From Parasponia andersonii (Eukaryota > Streptophyta > Magnoliopsida > Rosales > Cannabaceae), in contig JXTB01000261.1 in the NCBI GenBank assembly GCA_002914805.1, positions 283,166 to 347,165 of the forward strand: a stretch of 64,000 nucleotides of DNA, in the 5' to 3' direction. Below the pieces are notes generated by a model. The model searched no databases. It was not told where the DNA came from and worked only from the letters and a program-made list of their open reading frames with translations. Below, piece by piece: positions 24,001 to 34,940 of the stretch. A program made the position numbers and the translations under genes. Position 1 is the stretch's first letter. Each line of letters opens with the position of its first letter.

Positions 24001-24602
24001 GGGACGTCAACTGTATCAATTTAGTCTCAGAGGAAGACGTATGGAATATCAATAGTCTTGATTTAGTCACGGAGGAATGCTACGACGTTTCTGTTAGAGG
24101 GGGAGTTCGTCAGAAAAGAATCCAACCGCAGAAGAAAGTTTCATCTGCAGCAATATCTGGAAAGAAGGTAAGAAAGTCAAGCTGCATGACTAAACTAAAA
24201 GACAGGCCTTCCCTCTACTGAGGCAAAATTTTATACATAAGGTCCCTACTCTATATATTTTGGTCGTCTTCAACTCCATATGTTTTCTATAAAATGCAGG
24301 TTAGAGAAGCTGCAAAACACAGTACTGCTTCTGTTGACCAGCCTCGAAAGGAAAAAAATACTGCAGAGTCTCAAGATGTTAGGAATAAGGCTCAAAGCAG
24401 CAACTCGGAGAAGCATTTGAAATCAGCAAGGTGCGAGTCAACACTCGGCAATTGGAATAGTTTCTTCATTTTTGGGGAAACATCACCTGTTTCGAGCTGT
24501 AATTCAACTCCACCGTCGGTATACGTATCCAACGCAATTGTGGGCACAGTTTTGTTCGTTGTTTTTGTTCGGGAACTCGTGTTGTTTGGAAGCTGGTGCT
24601 AG
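21029..24602 (+). CDS. NAC transcription factor with C-terminal membrane anchor (NTL type), NAC1
   Basis: Six exons join in frame: 21029-21206, 21327-21604, 22480-22608, 22723-22968, 23808-24167 and 24300-24602; 497 residues. NAC subdomains A to E are recognisable: LPVGFRFSPTEEEVIGHYL (12-30), AEVDFYESDPWDL, WFFYRRKYKYSKSTRSNRKT, SWKITGQDHKIKCRATKGF, GKRVLVFQPG with NWVMHEYYL, then EYVVCRLERK. A long acidic Ser/Asn-rich region follows. The protein ends in a hydrophobic helix (SNAIVGTVLFVVFV, ~470-491) with a short RELVLFGSWC tail, as in membrane-tethered NAC factors that are released by processing under stress. Intron 3 begins GC rather than GT (GAG|GCAAGA). If intron 4 is retained, translation stops at 23001 and gives a 287-residue protein without the anchor. 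The helix usually written G-W-K-x-T-G reads GSWKITG here, so DNA binding may be somewhat altered. Confidence 0.85.
22982..23110 (+). ncRNA. Two consecutive hairpins in NAC1 intron 4
   Basis: Hairpin 1: arms 22982-22999 and 23005-23022 pair at all 18 positions (two G-U) around a five-base loop; the TAG stop used on intron retention spans 22999-23001. Hairpin 2: arms 23023-23061 and 23072-23110 pair strongly at both ends (CTATAGGAGAATATCATT with its near-complement; TTGTAATAATGTG likewise) with a looser middle. Both start directly after the 5' splice site at 22969. NAC2 has the same pair at the same place. This is called a structured intronic RNA element by inference; an ancient inverted-repeat insertion present before the duplication is the alternative. 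Confidence 0.5.
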
Positions 24603-25226
24603 AACTCAGCAGAAATTGGTTTCTTTCCTTTCTTCTAGGGATCTTCTTTTTCTGGGTATATAGTATGCTGCTGCTCTTTTTGGTATAGGAATCTGGCATT
24701 TCCTCACCCACCACCTTACACGACCTTAATACTTCATGTACTTTTGAACTGAACTCTGCTATAATTAATAATTTGCTGCCTGTGGTGATTAAATCATCCC
24801 TAGTTTCTGTTATTTGGCCTTGTATGAGTTATTTGTCAATCCATATGGACTATATAGTCCTTGTAAAGTCAATAGCAGGATTTTGTTTTAAACCTTAATC
24901 TTGACTGAAAATATATGTATTTACCTCTTGTTTTATTAGTTGCTTGCTTTAGTGTTCCTCTTAAGTTCTATAAAAATGTTTGCTGACATACGCAGTAGTC
25001 AAATAAAAATAAACAGATATGTATTAAAATGGAGATATACGGCAAACACGTCTAGAATAGAACGAGAATGTCGAACAAAAATAGCATTACTCATGTCCAG
25101 TGGAATTGTGAACCGAATCAAGAAAAAATTGAGTGCTTATAAAAGAGAGAATTTTAAAATACTAGAGATCAGTTTTTACTTTTATTTTTCGCTTTTTAAT
25201 TGAAGAAAAAGGAGAAACCAAAGCAT

Positions 25227-25262
<36 letters not shown>

Positions 25263-26240
25263 CACAATCACATAAATGCCTTTATAGTATCACGCTGAAC
25301 CTCTAATTTCAATCATAACAGGTTGAACCTCTAATATCAATCATAACAGGAATAACCAAATACTTCCTAGAAGCAAAATATTTCACTCGAATCTGAGCTT
25401 AATACCTCACCGAATCCTCTGACCCTGAACTCCCACGCCATTCCTGACTCTCTACTCTAATCCCTGCTCCAAATTCATAAGATTAGAATATATAGACCTA
25501 TCATTCTGAAAAAAAAAAACACTAACCAAAATACTATAATAGCCTTGTTTGGCAAATTTTATGTTTTATATTGTTTTTCTGTTCTAAAAAGTATAATAGA
25601 CGATGGAAATTTTGTTAAACAACATTTTGAAAACATTTTCATTCACTATTTCACTTTTTGATTTAAAAAAAAAAGATATAAATGGTTCAAACAAATCCTA
25701 TTTTTATTCTTTTAAAATAATAGAAAAATGTTACTTTTTTTTTTTTTTTTCCCCCTTCTTATCACTAATCAAAACGATACTATGATCTATGAACACTAAA
25801 CAAGAGAACGTGGCCAAATAACTCAAGTAGATCAAGGTGTATGCAATTAAGCTCAGCATATAATAAATATATATATTATGAGAGAGCAGTTGCAATTTGA
25901 AGTGGGGAAGCATAACTGAAAAATAATGACGAAACTTGACCAAAAGATGACAATATATATATATATATATATTCAGTTGCATAGACTCCATGTTAAATGA
26001 ACAAAACTTGGGGATAAGTTTTGGCCTTTGGGGGGATAAACGTAGGGGCCAAGTCTCAAAGCACTGTTCAGAATTCTCTAGAATTTTTTTTTTTTTGCCT
26101 GAACAGAATTCTCTAGAATTGAACTAAAAGTCTCACTGTTTAGAATGTTCTGGAATTTAGCTCAAACCCCACTATTTGGGATTCTCTAGGATTCGTCCTC
26201 AAACGAATACGTGGGACCCCTCCTCATCCACAACAGAAAA
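24603..26240. other. NAC1 3' region and spacer to NAC2
   Basis: The NAC1 3' flank, to about 24980, has a counterpart after NAC2 (TCCTTGTAAAGTCA, AATATATGTA, TTGCTTGCTTT). Beyond it lie a TA microsatellite (25229-25260) and short repeats (GAACCTCTAAT.TCAATCATAACAGG twice near 25298-25350). From about 25890 the sequence resembles the region upstream of the third NAC copy (GCATAACTGAAAAATAA). GAATTCTCTAGAATT palindromes recur at 26071-26120. No gene is supported. Confidence 0.55.
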
Positions 26241-26246
26241 AGTGGC

Positions 26247-26482
26247 CACGTGGGATGTCCTGACTAGTTCTCTTTTTTGTTTTTACGCAGAAAACAGTCA
26301 CATTAATATATTCTTCAAAGACTAGACTGTGCAATGACCCATGGTCAACTCAACTCAGGTCAGGGCTGTAGGCTGGAGCTTTGCTTGCTTCGTCAATAAG
26401 TATCTGCCAATACACTCACTGATCTTCATCGCTCATTGTGCTGAGACCGAAAACAAATACAGAGAGCGATACCCAAAACCCA

Positions 26483-26525
<43 letters not shown>
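26247..26525 (+). promoter_or_regulatory. NAC2 promoter and leader: G-box, W-box core, GA repeat
   Basis: CACGTG at 26247-26252, and a reverse-strand TTGACC core at 26343-26348 in GGTCAACTCAACTCAGGTCA, correspond to the sites before NAC1. The ACGTGGC site of NAC1 is not preserved. A (GA)n run at about 26488-26525 lies ~60 bases before the start codon, probably in the leader. Confidence 0.45.
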
Positions 26526-26526
<1 letters not shown>

Positions 26527-26581
26527 CTTCATTGAGATCATAGCTAAAGCTTTTACTTTTGTATTCTGCTTCTTCATCAAA

Positions 26582-29005
26582 ATGAGTAGCAAGGCACAAG
26601 TGTCGGCTGTTTTGCGTGGGTGGTTCAAACTCCATCCCACTCATAAGGAGATCATCAGTTACTTGAAGCTTAAGATTCGGGGTATGTATTCCGAGATCGA
26701 CTCCTACATTGCCGAGGTCGATTTCTGCAAGTGTGAGCCTTGGGAATTGCCTTGTATGTATACTTTTCTCTTTTGTCTCCTACGTCTTTTCCTTGTTCTG
26801 GATTTTGGGATTAGCTTTGTATATATTCGTTTTATGTGTTTTAGGTTTCTGGGTTCATAATCTGGGTTTTTGGGAATTGGGTGTTGGGAAATACCATAAT
26901 GTATGTTCATTTTCTGTGTTTTGGGTTTTTGGGGTTCTTGATATGGCTTTTTGAAATTGGGTTTTGGGCAATACCATAATATACGTTCATTTTCTCTGTG
27001 TTTTGGGTTTCTGGGGTTCTTGATCTCGGTTTTTGGAATTGGGTTTTGGGCAATAACATAATAAATGTTCATCTTCTGTGTTTTGGGTTTCTGGGGTTCT
27101 CGATCTGGGTTTTTGGAATTGCGTTTTGGGCAATACCATAAATATATGTTCATTTTCTGTGTTTTGGGTTTCTGGGGTTCTGATGTCTCGGTGTTTGGGA
27201 ATTGGATCTTGGGACATATCGCAATATATATTTGATTATCTGTGTTTTGGGCTTCTGGGGTTGTTCAAAATTCAGCAAAATCGAAGATGGGGTCGAACAA
27301 TGGAGAGTGGTTTTTCTTACGTCGCCCGGATTACAAGTACGCCAATAGTAACCGCTCAAACAGGACTACAGGAACAGGTTACTGGAAGAAAACTGGTCCT
27401 GAGCGGAAGACCAAAGGTTGCATAGGAAGGAAGAGGGTTTTGGTCTTCTACGAAGGCCCTCCTCCTGGCAAACGAACCGATTGGGTCATGCACGAGTATT
27501 ATTTTCCGCAACCAGATATTCCCTTTCGTCTCCAGGTCCTATTCCTTTCTATGATTATACATATTATATGTATATGGATGCCAATCCAGTATTTTTTTTT
27601 TTGGCCGTTAGATCTTCTTGTAACGGATATGTAACGGTGTACGAAAATTCGCGTATTATTAATATTATTTATTTTATTTTTTACTATAAATATTGCGTAT
27701 AATAAATGATAAATTTTCGTTAGTCAAATTAATTTATAAAATATAAATATATACTGAATTACTGCCCTATATATATTTAAATAAATATACTCCTTTATTG
27801 ATGTTCTTTTGTGGGTTACATTGCAATTTTTAGTACTTAAAACTGCCATTGCTATGGTCAGAAGTTTATTGTAGTTATGTTTATGATAGTTTTTTCAGAT
27901 TATTCGACAGGCGAGCAATTGTTAGTGCAAAGTGCTTTTGTGGGTTAGTGCAATTTATGAGTTTCATGATCTTTGTTTAGACATTTATTAGATTTTATGA
28001 TTATTTTGCCATAAATGGATTTAGAATGACTTTTTCATGAATCTCGTTCTGGTTTGGGCTTGGAGTTTGTCCCAAGTTTGTGTTTTGGATAGAAATCTAA
28101 AGTAGGACATCCATAGACTTCAATGTTTTTCATGTTTTAAGTGGTGGTTTGGTTATTACAGATTCAGAGTACAGTTTAGAAGATCTCAACATGCATGCTT
28201 GAGATAGATGTTCTTCCTTGCAAGAAAACATGAACTTTCTTTTGTTTCTTAAATGAATGAGAGAACATTAGGATAATGCATAGATGATTATGATGCACAA
28301 GCTATGTTTCTTTTATGAGCTCACTGACAATTAGCAATTCATATCACTTGTAAAACTGACATTGCAAAGTTATAGACCATGAAAGTATACCTTCTGCAAA
28401 TATGCAGAAACCGCCCTATGTTTTTTGCCACTTGAAGCTCAAACCTCAGGAGATGGACCACAACGCAGATACTCCAGATCGTGGCAATGATGAGCCAAGT
28501 GGCGAAATCATGTCTGATCTTGGAAATCCATTTGCAACTGCTACAATTCCTGTGGTAAGAATAAGCAATGCTCTTTTCTCCATTTTCAATTGCAAGTTAT
28601 TCATATGAATCATGAAAGCGAATCCAAGCCTGACATCTGCTTTTCTATGATTCATAATTCCAGGGGCTTTGTCTCGAGGAAGTGGATCTCGAATCATTTT
28701 TTCAATCACCACACTTGCTGGATTCCCAGTTCATTGAGCAGAACTTGGAATTTCTGCTTGACAACGAGATGGAACCTCCATTTGAAGCTGATAAATCAGA
28801 AGAGAATTTCTCAGAATGTCTGAATTCACTTACTGTTTTCCCTGAGGAAAACAATGATGGAACAACAACAGACAATCCTTTCAACAGCTCCGGCCTGAGT
28901 GATTCGTCAAAGTTGTGCCTGAATGGTCCAGTTTTCGGTGACACAAACATTGAAAGAAACAATGAACGGGTAATCGATACCGTTCATTGGCCATTGGATG
29001 ATTAA
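26582..29005 (+). CDS. NAC-domain protein, soluble form, tandem paralogue NAC2
   Basis: Exons 26582-26753, 27276-27535, 28408-28554 and 28664-29005 give 306 residues ending at a TAA inside sequence that aligns with NAC1 intron 4. Subdomains C-E look sound: EWFFLRRPDYKYANSNRSN, TGTGYWKKTGPERKTKG, GRKRVLVFYEGPPPGKRTDW with VMHEYYF, YVFCHLKLKP. The GYWKKTG core is closer to the NAC consensus than in NAC1. Subdomain A is worn: the expected LPPGFRFHPTDEE reads LRGWFKLHPTHKE, and one residue is missing in the following helix. The C-terminal region is acidic (EENFSECLNSLTVFPEENND). A splice after 28969 into downstream sequence is possible, but the downstream exons are frameshifted, so I take the read-through stop as the end. 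It may be a functional soluble NAC, a dominant-negative form or an early pseudogene. Confidence 0.65.
26780..27265. repeat. ~81 bp minisatellite in NAC2 intron 1
   Basis: About five and a half copies of a unit containing CTGTGTTTTGGGTTTCTGGG, TTGGAATTGGGTTTTGGGCA and ATACCATAATATATGTTCAT. The CTGTG starts fall at 26914, 26996, 27076, 27157 and 27240, a period of 80-83. NAC1 intron 1 holds a single related stretch. Because the period is near a multiple of three, the repeat creates long spurious frames on both strands. Confidence 0.92.
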
Positions 29006-29107
29006 TCCAATAGCTAATGAACCGCTGTAGGAGAATATCACTAGGATATGTTGTAATAATGTGAGTACACATTATTACAGAGGATTATAATGATATTCTC
29101 CTATATG
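28982..29107 (+). ncRNA. Two consecutive hairpins after the NAC2 exon 4 splice site
   Basis: Hairpin 1: arms 28982-28999 and 29005-29022 pair at 17 of 18 positions. Relative to NAC1, one C-G pair has become T-A and one G-U has become A-T, so the fold is kept while the sequence changes. The TAA stop (29003-29005) is at the loop edge. Hairpin 2: arms about 29025-29063 and 29068-29107 with a four-base loop, including a perfect TGTAATAATGTG stem end. Confidence 0.5.
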
Positions 29108-29170
29108 TTTTTTTTTTTTTTTTTTTTTTTAATTCCGTTCATTTTCCTAGATCAACCTCCACAATAGCAG

Positions 29171-29899
29171 GAAAACTTAACTATTTAGAAACTCAAGAAA
29201 GAACACCTAGTCAGCCAAGACATACCTATCCATACTCCTCAACAGTCCCACACATTAAGCCATTATCCACAAGAACCAACAATGTAACAAAACATTAGTG
29301 TTTGAACGTATCCCTCACATAGCCATCACTATCAAAATAAGCATACCACCAAGAAAATCTTTGAGTTTCTGTCTAGAAAGTTTGCCTGCTTATCAACCAC
29401 TAAATTATCTTTCCCAAAAATTTGTGAAACAGAAAATTCATATCTATTTAAGCTTATCCAGAGTAGCAAAGCCAATTATTGCTCATGGACTAAAGCTTGA
29501 CCTTTCCTAACTTCCAATCAAATACGACGCCGATCTCTTGCTCTGGCAATGTGGGCTGGACGTATGACCCCGTAAAACTTCTCCCAGGGCCATTCTAATA
29601 CCCTGTACTGTGCAAATAGCTTTCCTAAAACGAAGCTTCTGCGATCGTGTAAAACCCTTCCACAGCTAGCATGGCTAGGTCGGCCAGAAGAAGCCCCATC
29701 CATATTTGTCTTAACCCAAGATGGCAAAGGATGATGCCAATTGATGGCTTTGACAATCCGTGTTTTAGCAGCAGTTGTTTATATTCCAAATCTCTTCTAT
29801 ATCTTCAGCTCAACCTGGTTATTAAACATGTAGCCAACTTCAGAATTACTACCCCCCGGGATAATTCTGAATTTCTCGAAGTCCATATTCTAGTATGCA
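29171..29899 (-). mobile_element. Insertion with RNase H-like coding fragment and 8-bp target duplication
   Basis: Compared with NAC1 intron 4, about 730 extra bases interrupt the sequence here. AATAGCAG stands at both ends (29163-29170 and 29900-29907), as expected for a target-site duplication. The minus strand at 29518-29727 encodes WVKTNMDGASSGRPSHASCG, then GRVLHDRRSFVLGKLF. This matches the start of plant RNase H-like (RVT_3) domains known from non-LTR retroelements and related host proteins. No poly-A tail or inverted ends were found, so the class is open. Confidence 0.55.
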
Positions 29900-30379
29900 A
29901 ATAGCAGTTTTCCAAAGGCACTGTACTATAGTATTAAAGCCTTATTATTAGTAAGTCATGAACCCTATCAACTAGTAGCCTGCTAAGACTGGCCTGTAAA
30001 AAGCTCAGAAATCCACTTCGAGAGTGGTGGAAGAGTAAGAATGTTCCATGAGTAAAGGAGGTATTGAATCCTGAGAACTTTGCAATTACCCTGGAGGATC
30101 ATAGCAGTACCAGGTTTTCTTTCGGCTAGAGACCCAGGGCGAAGAAGCGCTCAAATCATGATAAGCGCCAGCTGCATTCAGACAACACCGAAAGAGACAA
30201 GCATTGAACAGGGTATCCCTCACACTAGGAGAAAGGAGAACTGTTCTATGGACAGAAATAATGTCTTAGCATAAATTTGAATTACATTGAATATTCTGCT
30301 GGCTCAAAATTTCATAGCCTTGCCGACTAATTCAAATTTTATGTATCTTTGCTTATAATATTGCTTATCTCTGTTGCAG

Positions 30380-31103
30380 TATATCCGGACTTGGAAACTT
30401 CATGCTCACTTGGTACACTTGTTGGCTCAAAGAAAATCCAGCATACGTGGATTGTTAAAAGGACATTTGAAACTCTACAGACTTCCGCTGGTGAAAATTC
30501 CATACAAGAAACAATTATTCCCTTTTATAGTTAGAGTTTGAAAGAGGATGCTTCCTCTGGCAACCCAACTTCATATGAAGGGGAGATCGATTGCCTCAAT
30601 TTAGTCACTGAGGAATGTCGTTAAGTTTCTGTCAGTGTGTGAGGTCAGAAATGAATCCAACTATGGAAGTAGTTTCATCTACCGCAATACCTGGAAGCAA
30701 AGGTAAGAAATTCAAGCTGCATTACGAAAGACTAAAAGAGAAACCTTCTCTCTACTCAGGAGAAAAGGTGTAATATTGAAGCGAAAATCTATATATGTCT
30801 ACTTTTATGTCTTCAATTGCATTGTTTTTCATATGCAGGCTAAGAGAAGCTGCAAAGCACAAAACTGCTTTTGCTTACCGGTCTGAACAAGGAAAGTCTA
30901 GAGTTTCAAAGAAGCAACTTGGAGTAGCATTTGAAGTCAGGAAGGTGCCAGTCAACAGTCAACAACTGGAAGTGTTTCTTCTTTTTCGTGGAAACATCCT
31001 CTATTTTGAGCTGTAATTCAAATCCTCTGTCGGAATTAAGTATTCACTGAAATCATGGGCATGGTTTTGTTCGAAAACTGGTGTTGTATGGAAGCTGGTG
31101 CCA
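30380..31103 (+). pseudogene. Decayed C-terminal exons of NAC2
   Basis: Segments 30380-30702 and about 30840-31103 align with NAC1 exons 5 and 6, with splice sites still in place (GTTGCAG before, AAAG|GTAAGAAA between, ATGCAG after). The first is one base shorter within its first 54 bases, shifting the frame; further stops follow (TATAGTTAG, CGTTAAG). The last part lacks most of the membrane-helix codons and keeps only GTTTTGTTCG and GTATGGAAGCTGGTGCC. The NAC2 membrane anchor is therefore lost. Confidence 0.8.
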
Positions 31104-31275
31104 AAACTGAATCAGGAAAAAAATTCGCTTCTGTCGTCTGTTTTTCTTATTTTCTGGGGTACAATGCAGCTCCTAATGGGCATAGGAATTGGCGTCCGAT
31201 TACCACCGTACATGATGTTGAATTCTCCTTCATGTATGTTAAAGGAGCACCACTATAATGTGGTACCACATGGAT

Positions 31276-31367
31276 GGTAATCACCTAGTTCTGATTACTA
31301 CCTGTATAATCATATAGATTATGGTGATCACCTAGTTTTGATTACTGCCTGTATAATCATATAGATT
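31276..31367. repeat. 47 bp tandem duplication downstream of NAC2
   Basis: Units at 31276-31320 and 31323-31367 share ATCACCTAGTT(C/T)TGATTACT and CCTGTATAATCATATAGATT, with three or four differences. Confidence 0.9.
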
Positions 31368-31399
31368 ATCTGTCCTTGTAAAGTCACATGATTTTGTTT

Positions 31400-33590
31400 T
31401 TGAACCTTAATGTTGACTGGAAATATATGTAAATTAAATCTATATATTTTGCTAGTTGCTTGCTTTGGTGGTGTTCTTTAAAGTTTAAGAGCCTGGTTGC
31501 TAGAAAATACAAATGCAACTCCATACTGGGACATGCTTAAAGTATTAGAATTTGTATAGATCAAATAAAAATGTTAGATTTCAAGTTAAGAATATAAATA
31601 GAATGTCAAGAAAAAAATGATCGTTCGGATGGACTTCTTTAACTCTTTCCAATTATATTGTGTGTAATAATTGGTCATGAATTTGTTATTAAAGAACACC
31701 TATCAAAAACTATTTGTTCTTTGAAAACATTAAATAACTGCTTTTGTACCCTTTTACTAATTTATTACTTTGAAAAACAAACATTTAAATATCGAAAAAA
31801 GTGGCTATATTTGCCACCCATTTTTTTCCTCTTTCCATCCTTTGTTTTTTAAATATTTTTGATACAAAAATACCCTTATATAAAAGGACATAAATATATA
31901 CTTAAATATCAAAAAATAATATACCCCTATTCTTATTATACCCCCAACACATCTCGTAAAAAAAATATAACTTGAATCTTGAGATGACAAATTAGGCTGG
32001 CTCAAGTGGTAATAGCACGCCCATTATTTGAGATTTTGGTCTTAGGTTTGAGTCACATCGAGAATAGGCGTGAAAACCTATTATCCTTAATAGAGTAGGA
32101 TAAAGATTGAATAGTAGTTGGTATTTTTCTTTAATTTGTAATAAGTGGAGGTCATTAGTGCCATTAGTTAAGTTCCACCTTTTTTTTTAAGAATAATGAG
32201 TCTTGAGACATAAATTTGAAGATTTTATTTCATTAAATCTAATTATAATCCTAAACTTTAAAATTATTCAGTAATTAGCACTATTCATTTCTCATTTATA
32301 ATTCAATTATACGTTGGCTAAACGTGTTTCTATCCTTTTTCCTTTTTTTTTTAGCTCTTATATTTATATTTCTCCTTTATCAATACACTGTTGAATTCTT
32401 ACACATATATATATATATATATTTATATGGGTTATATTTCAATGGTGATTTTTGTTTTTGTTCCATAAATGGGTATTCTAATTTTGACTATTGGATTTTC
32501 ATGTGATGGTTACAATAGTATTAGTGATTTTACGGAAAAAAAATTATAATCAATGCTTATATAAACAGAAAAAGATATTTATGACAAAAAAACTTATAAC
32601 TTGTCGGTGACTTTTTTTTTCCAATTCCTTTTCCATTGATTTTTTTCTTGTTTTCATTTTCGTTCAATTCCTATATTTTATTCTCATTCCCATTTCATTC
32701 TTCTATTTTTATTCTCATTTCTTATTGTATACAAGTTTATTTTTCTTTGCCTTTTTAATTTTTTTTTCCTACACGTATGCTCTTACTTTCCCCCTAGATT
32801 AACTAATTTTTTATGTATATTAATTATGTCAACAAGTTATCTATTTCCTTTTTTTTTTTGGTGATTTCATGTGCAACTATCTTAATTTTTTTTAAAATAC
32901 TTTTCTTTAATGTATAACTTATCTAGTTGATAAATTCTAATTCTCTCTCTCTTTGTTTTGTGATTTGATGTGTTACATGTATTTTTGACTTACACGTTTT
33001 ACATATTTAATTACTTTAATATTTTCTTTTATTTTATATGTAAACTTATTTTAACATAGGATAACACTTATATTAAAATAATAATAATAATAAACAATAA
33101 TAATAATAATGCTAATAATAATAAATAAATAAATAATACGTTTGATTTCTCTCTAACTTTATATATATTCTCAAAAACAATACGGACTAATCTTCTAAAT
33201 CAACTTTTAATTATCATGTAGGGTTATCGATTAATGGACAGGAAGTTATTTTTGAATAGATTAAATATTAATTGTTCACGCAGCCATTAATATTTAATAA
33301 TTTGATCGTAAGATGTTCAAATTATTTTTCCTTTATGAGGCCATGCATTTCTAAGTAATGTTCCAAGTATTTAATTAATATAGAAGCCAATTATCAACGT
33401 AATAATAATTATAATATGGAAGTCATGCATTTAACGAATTTTCTCACCAATACAAAAACGAAAAAAATTTTAAATGTATTTTTTGGTCCTATACTTTCTC
33501 CTAAATAGTTAATAATAATTTGCATATACTGAAAGATCTATTTTAGGTATTATCAAATAATTAACTAATTGATTAATTTTAATAATTAAT
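31400..33590. other. AT-rich intergenic region
   Basis: Apart from a SINE-like segment (listed separately), only poly-T tracts, a TA run near 32406-32421, CT words near 32943 and an AAT-rich stretch near 33080-33135 are seen. No gene is supported. Confidence 0.6.
31990..32190 (+). mobile_element. SINE-like, tRNA-derived segment
   Basis: A polymerase III A-box-like TGGCTCAAGTGG (31998-32009) is followed 35 bases later by a B-box-like GGTTTGAGTC (32045-32054). This is the spacing of tRNA genes and tRNA-derived SINEs. The segment ends in a pyrimidine-rich tract. It does not fold as an intact tRNA by eye, so a SINE fragment is preferred. Target duplications were not found. Confidence 0.4.
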
Positions 33591-33597
33591 TAATTAT

Positions 33598-34940
33598 GTT
33601 GTACAACAACAAATGTAAATGTTACAATAAGAACAAGAAAATAAAGAATGAACACAAGACACTTTTAATGTGGTTTGGACCTCTCCTACTCCACGGGGCC
33701 ACGCCTAGTGATTAAACAAATTAGTAAAGTATAAAAATTATAAACACCAATTTACTAACGCAATAAAAGACTCCCTCTTTTTAATTGCCATAATGCATTG
33801 TAACGACTTCACTAATCTTGTTTAGCGAGCTCCCCTCGTCTTGTTGATCCTTGACACGTGAACTTCTTTCACTGGTCCGGATCTGTCTCCTCCAAAGACG
33901 TATTGTTCTTTCTCCCGAAGAACAAGATGCACTCAAACAAAGTATCTAGAAACCCTAAAGCTCTCAAAGTCACTCAATGGCCATAGAACATACTCTATGC
34001 CTTACAAACAAAAGCTCTTTCTAAGTATATTTCTTTCAATGAAGTGCATGAATAATTCCTTGGAGTAGTAGAGATTTTATAAGTGAAGTTTAGCTCCCTT
34101 GGTTGTCCATTATAGTATGAATAGGCTGAAATCAAATAAGGAAAGAGTTAATAACAAAATCAAAATCTTTCCATATATGTTGCAATCAGCTAAAAAGTTG
34201 TTTCAACAACTTTCTGAACAATTACTAGGAAAATGTCCAGATTCATGATTACTTCTTTGATTTGGTTTGGACACGTTTTAGACAAATAGAGATCTTTATT
34301 AAACCTGATAATTAACCTAGAAAATCATATCTCAATTAATATCAATCAAAAGCCAAGATTTAAGAAAATTAACCAATCTTTCCTTAAATATTCGGAGTTA
34401 TTGCAACAGATCAGGAAATCTGATAACAACTCATAAAATCAAATCAATTAACTAAAAGAAACTTAATTATTTGATGAGCAAATTTCTAACAATATTTAAG
34501 GATGAAAATCCTTATGAATTCTCTTCAGAAACCTGTCCAAATTCATTGATTAAAAAAATACAATCAGATATCAATCAAGGACAAAAGGTTAAGGAAATAA
34601 TCAATGATATATATGGTAAACATAAAAGGAATTGATTGAAAATTAATAGGAAAAATATCCTATACAGCTATGCACGAAATTCCATTTATATTTTATCTAT
34701 ATTATTACCAGAATCATTAAATATGGAAACAAAACACGTTTGGGCACATTCTAGAAGGTTTTCATATAAAGAAAAACGCAAGTTTCAGTTGTTGTAAAAC
34801 CAATATTTGTTGTAACAACTTCAGACTTGTTGTAACAACATCTTCTTCTTTTTATTGACTTGAGTTCTCAAAACTTTGCTACTTAGAATGCCAAACTATT
34901 GGACCTAACTTATACAATTAATGAGAGCTTAGTCTAAATG
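33598..34940. mobile_element. Possible copia-type LTR or LTR fragment
   Basis: The segment opens with TGTTGTACAACAACAAATG, soon followed by CTTTTAATGTGGTTTGGACC and CTCCTACTCCACGG. These words recall many plant Ty1/copia LTRs. GTTGTAACAAC words recur at its far side (about 34790-34840). No second LTR, primer site or coding region was found nearby, so this may be a solo LTR. Edges are approximate. Confidence 0.3.

Noticed and set aside
26414..26644. Minus-strand frames with serine-leucine repeats
   Set aside because: They are translations of the GA microsatellite in the NAC2 leader.
26704..27153. 149-residue minus-strand frame rich in Pro, Lys and Asn, opposite NAC2 intron 1
   Set aside because: It is the translation of the 81 bp minisatellite; the period keeps the frame open and no domain is present.
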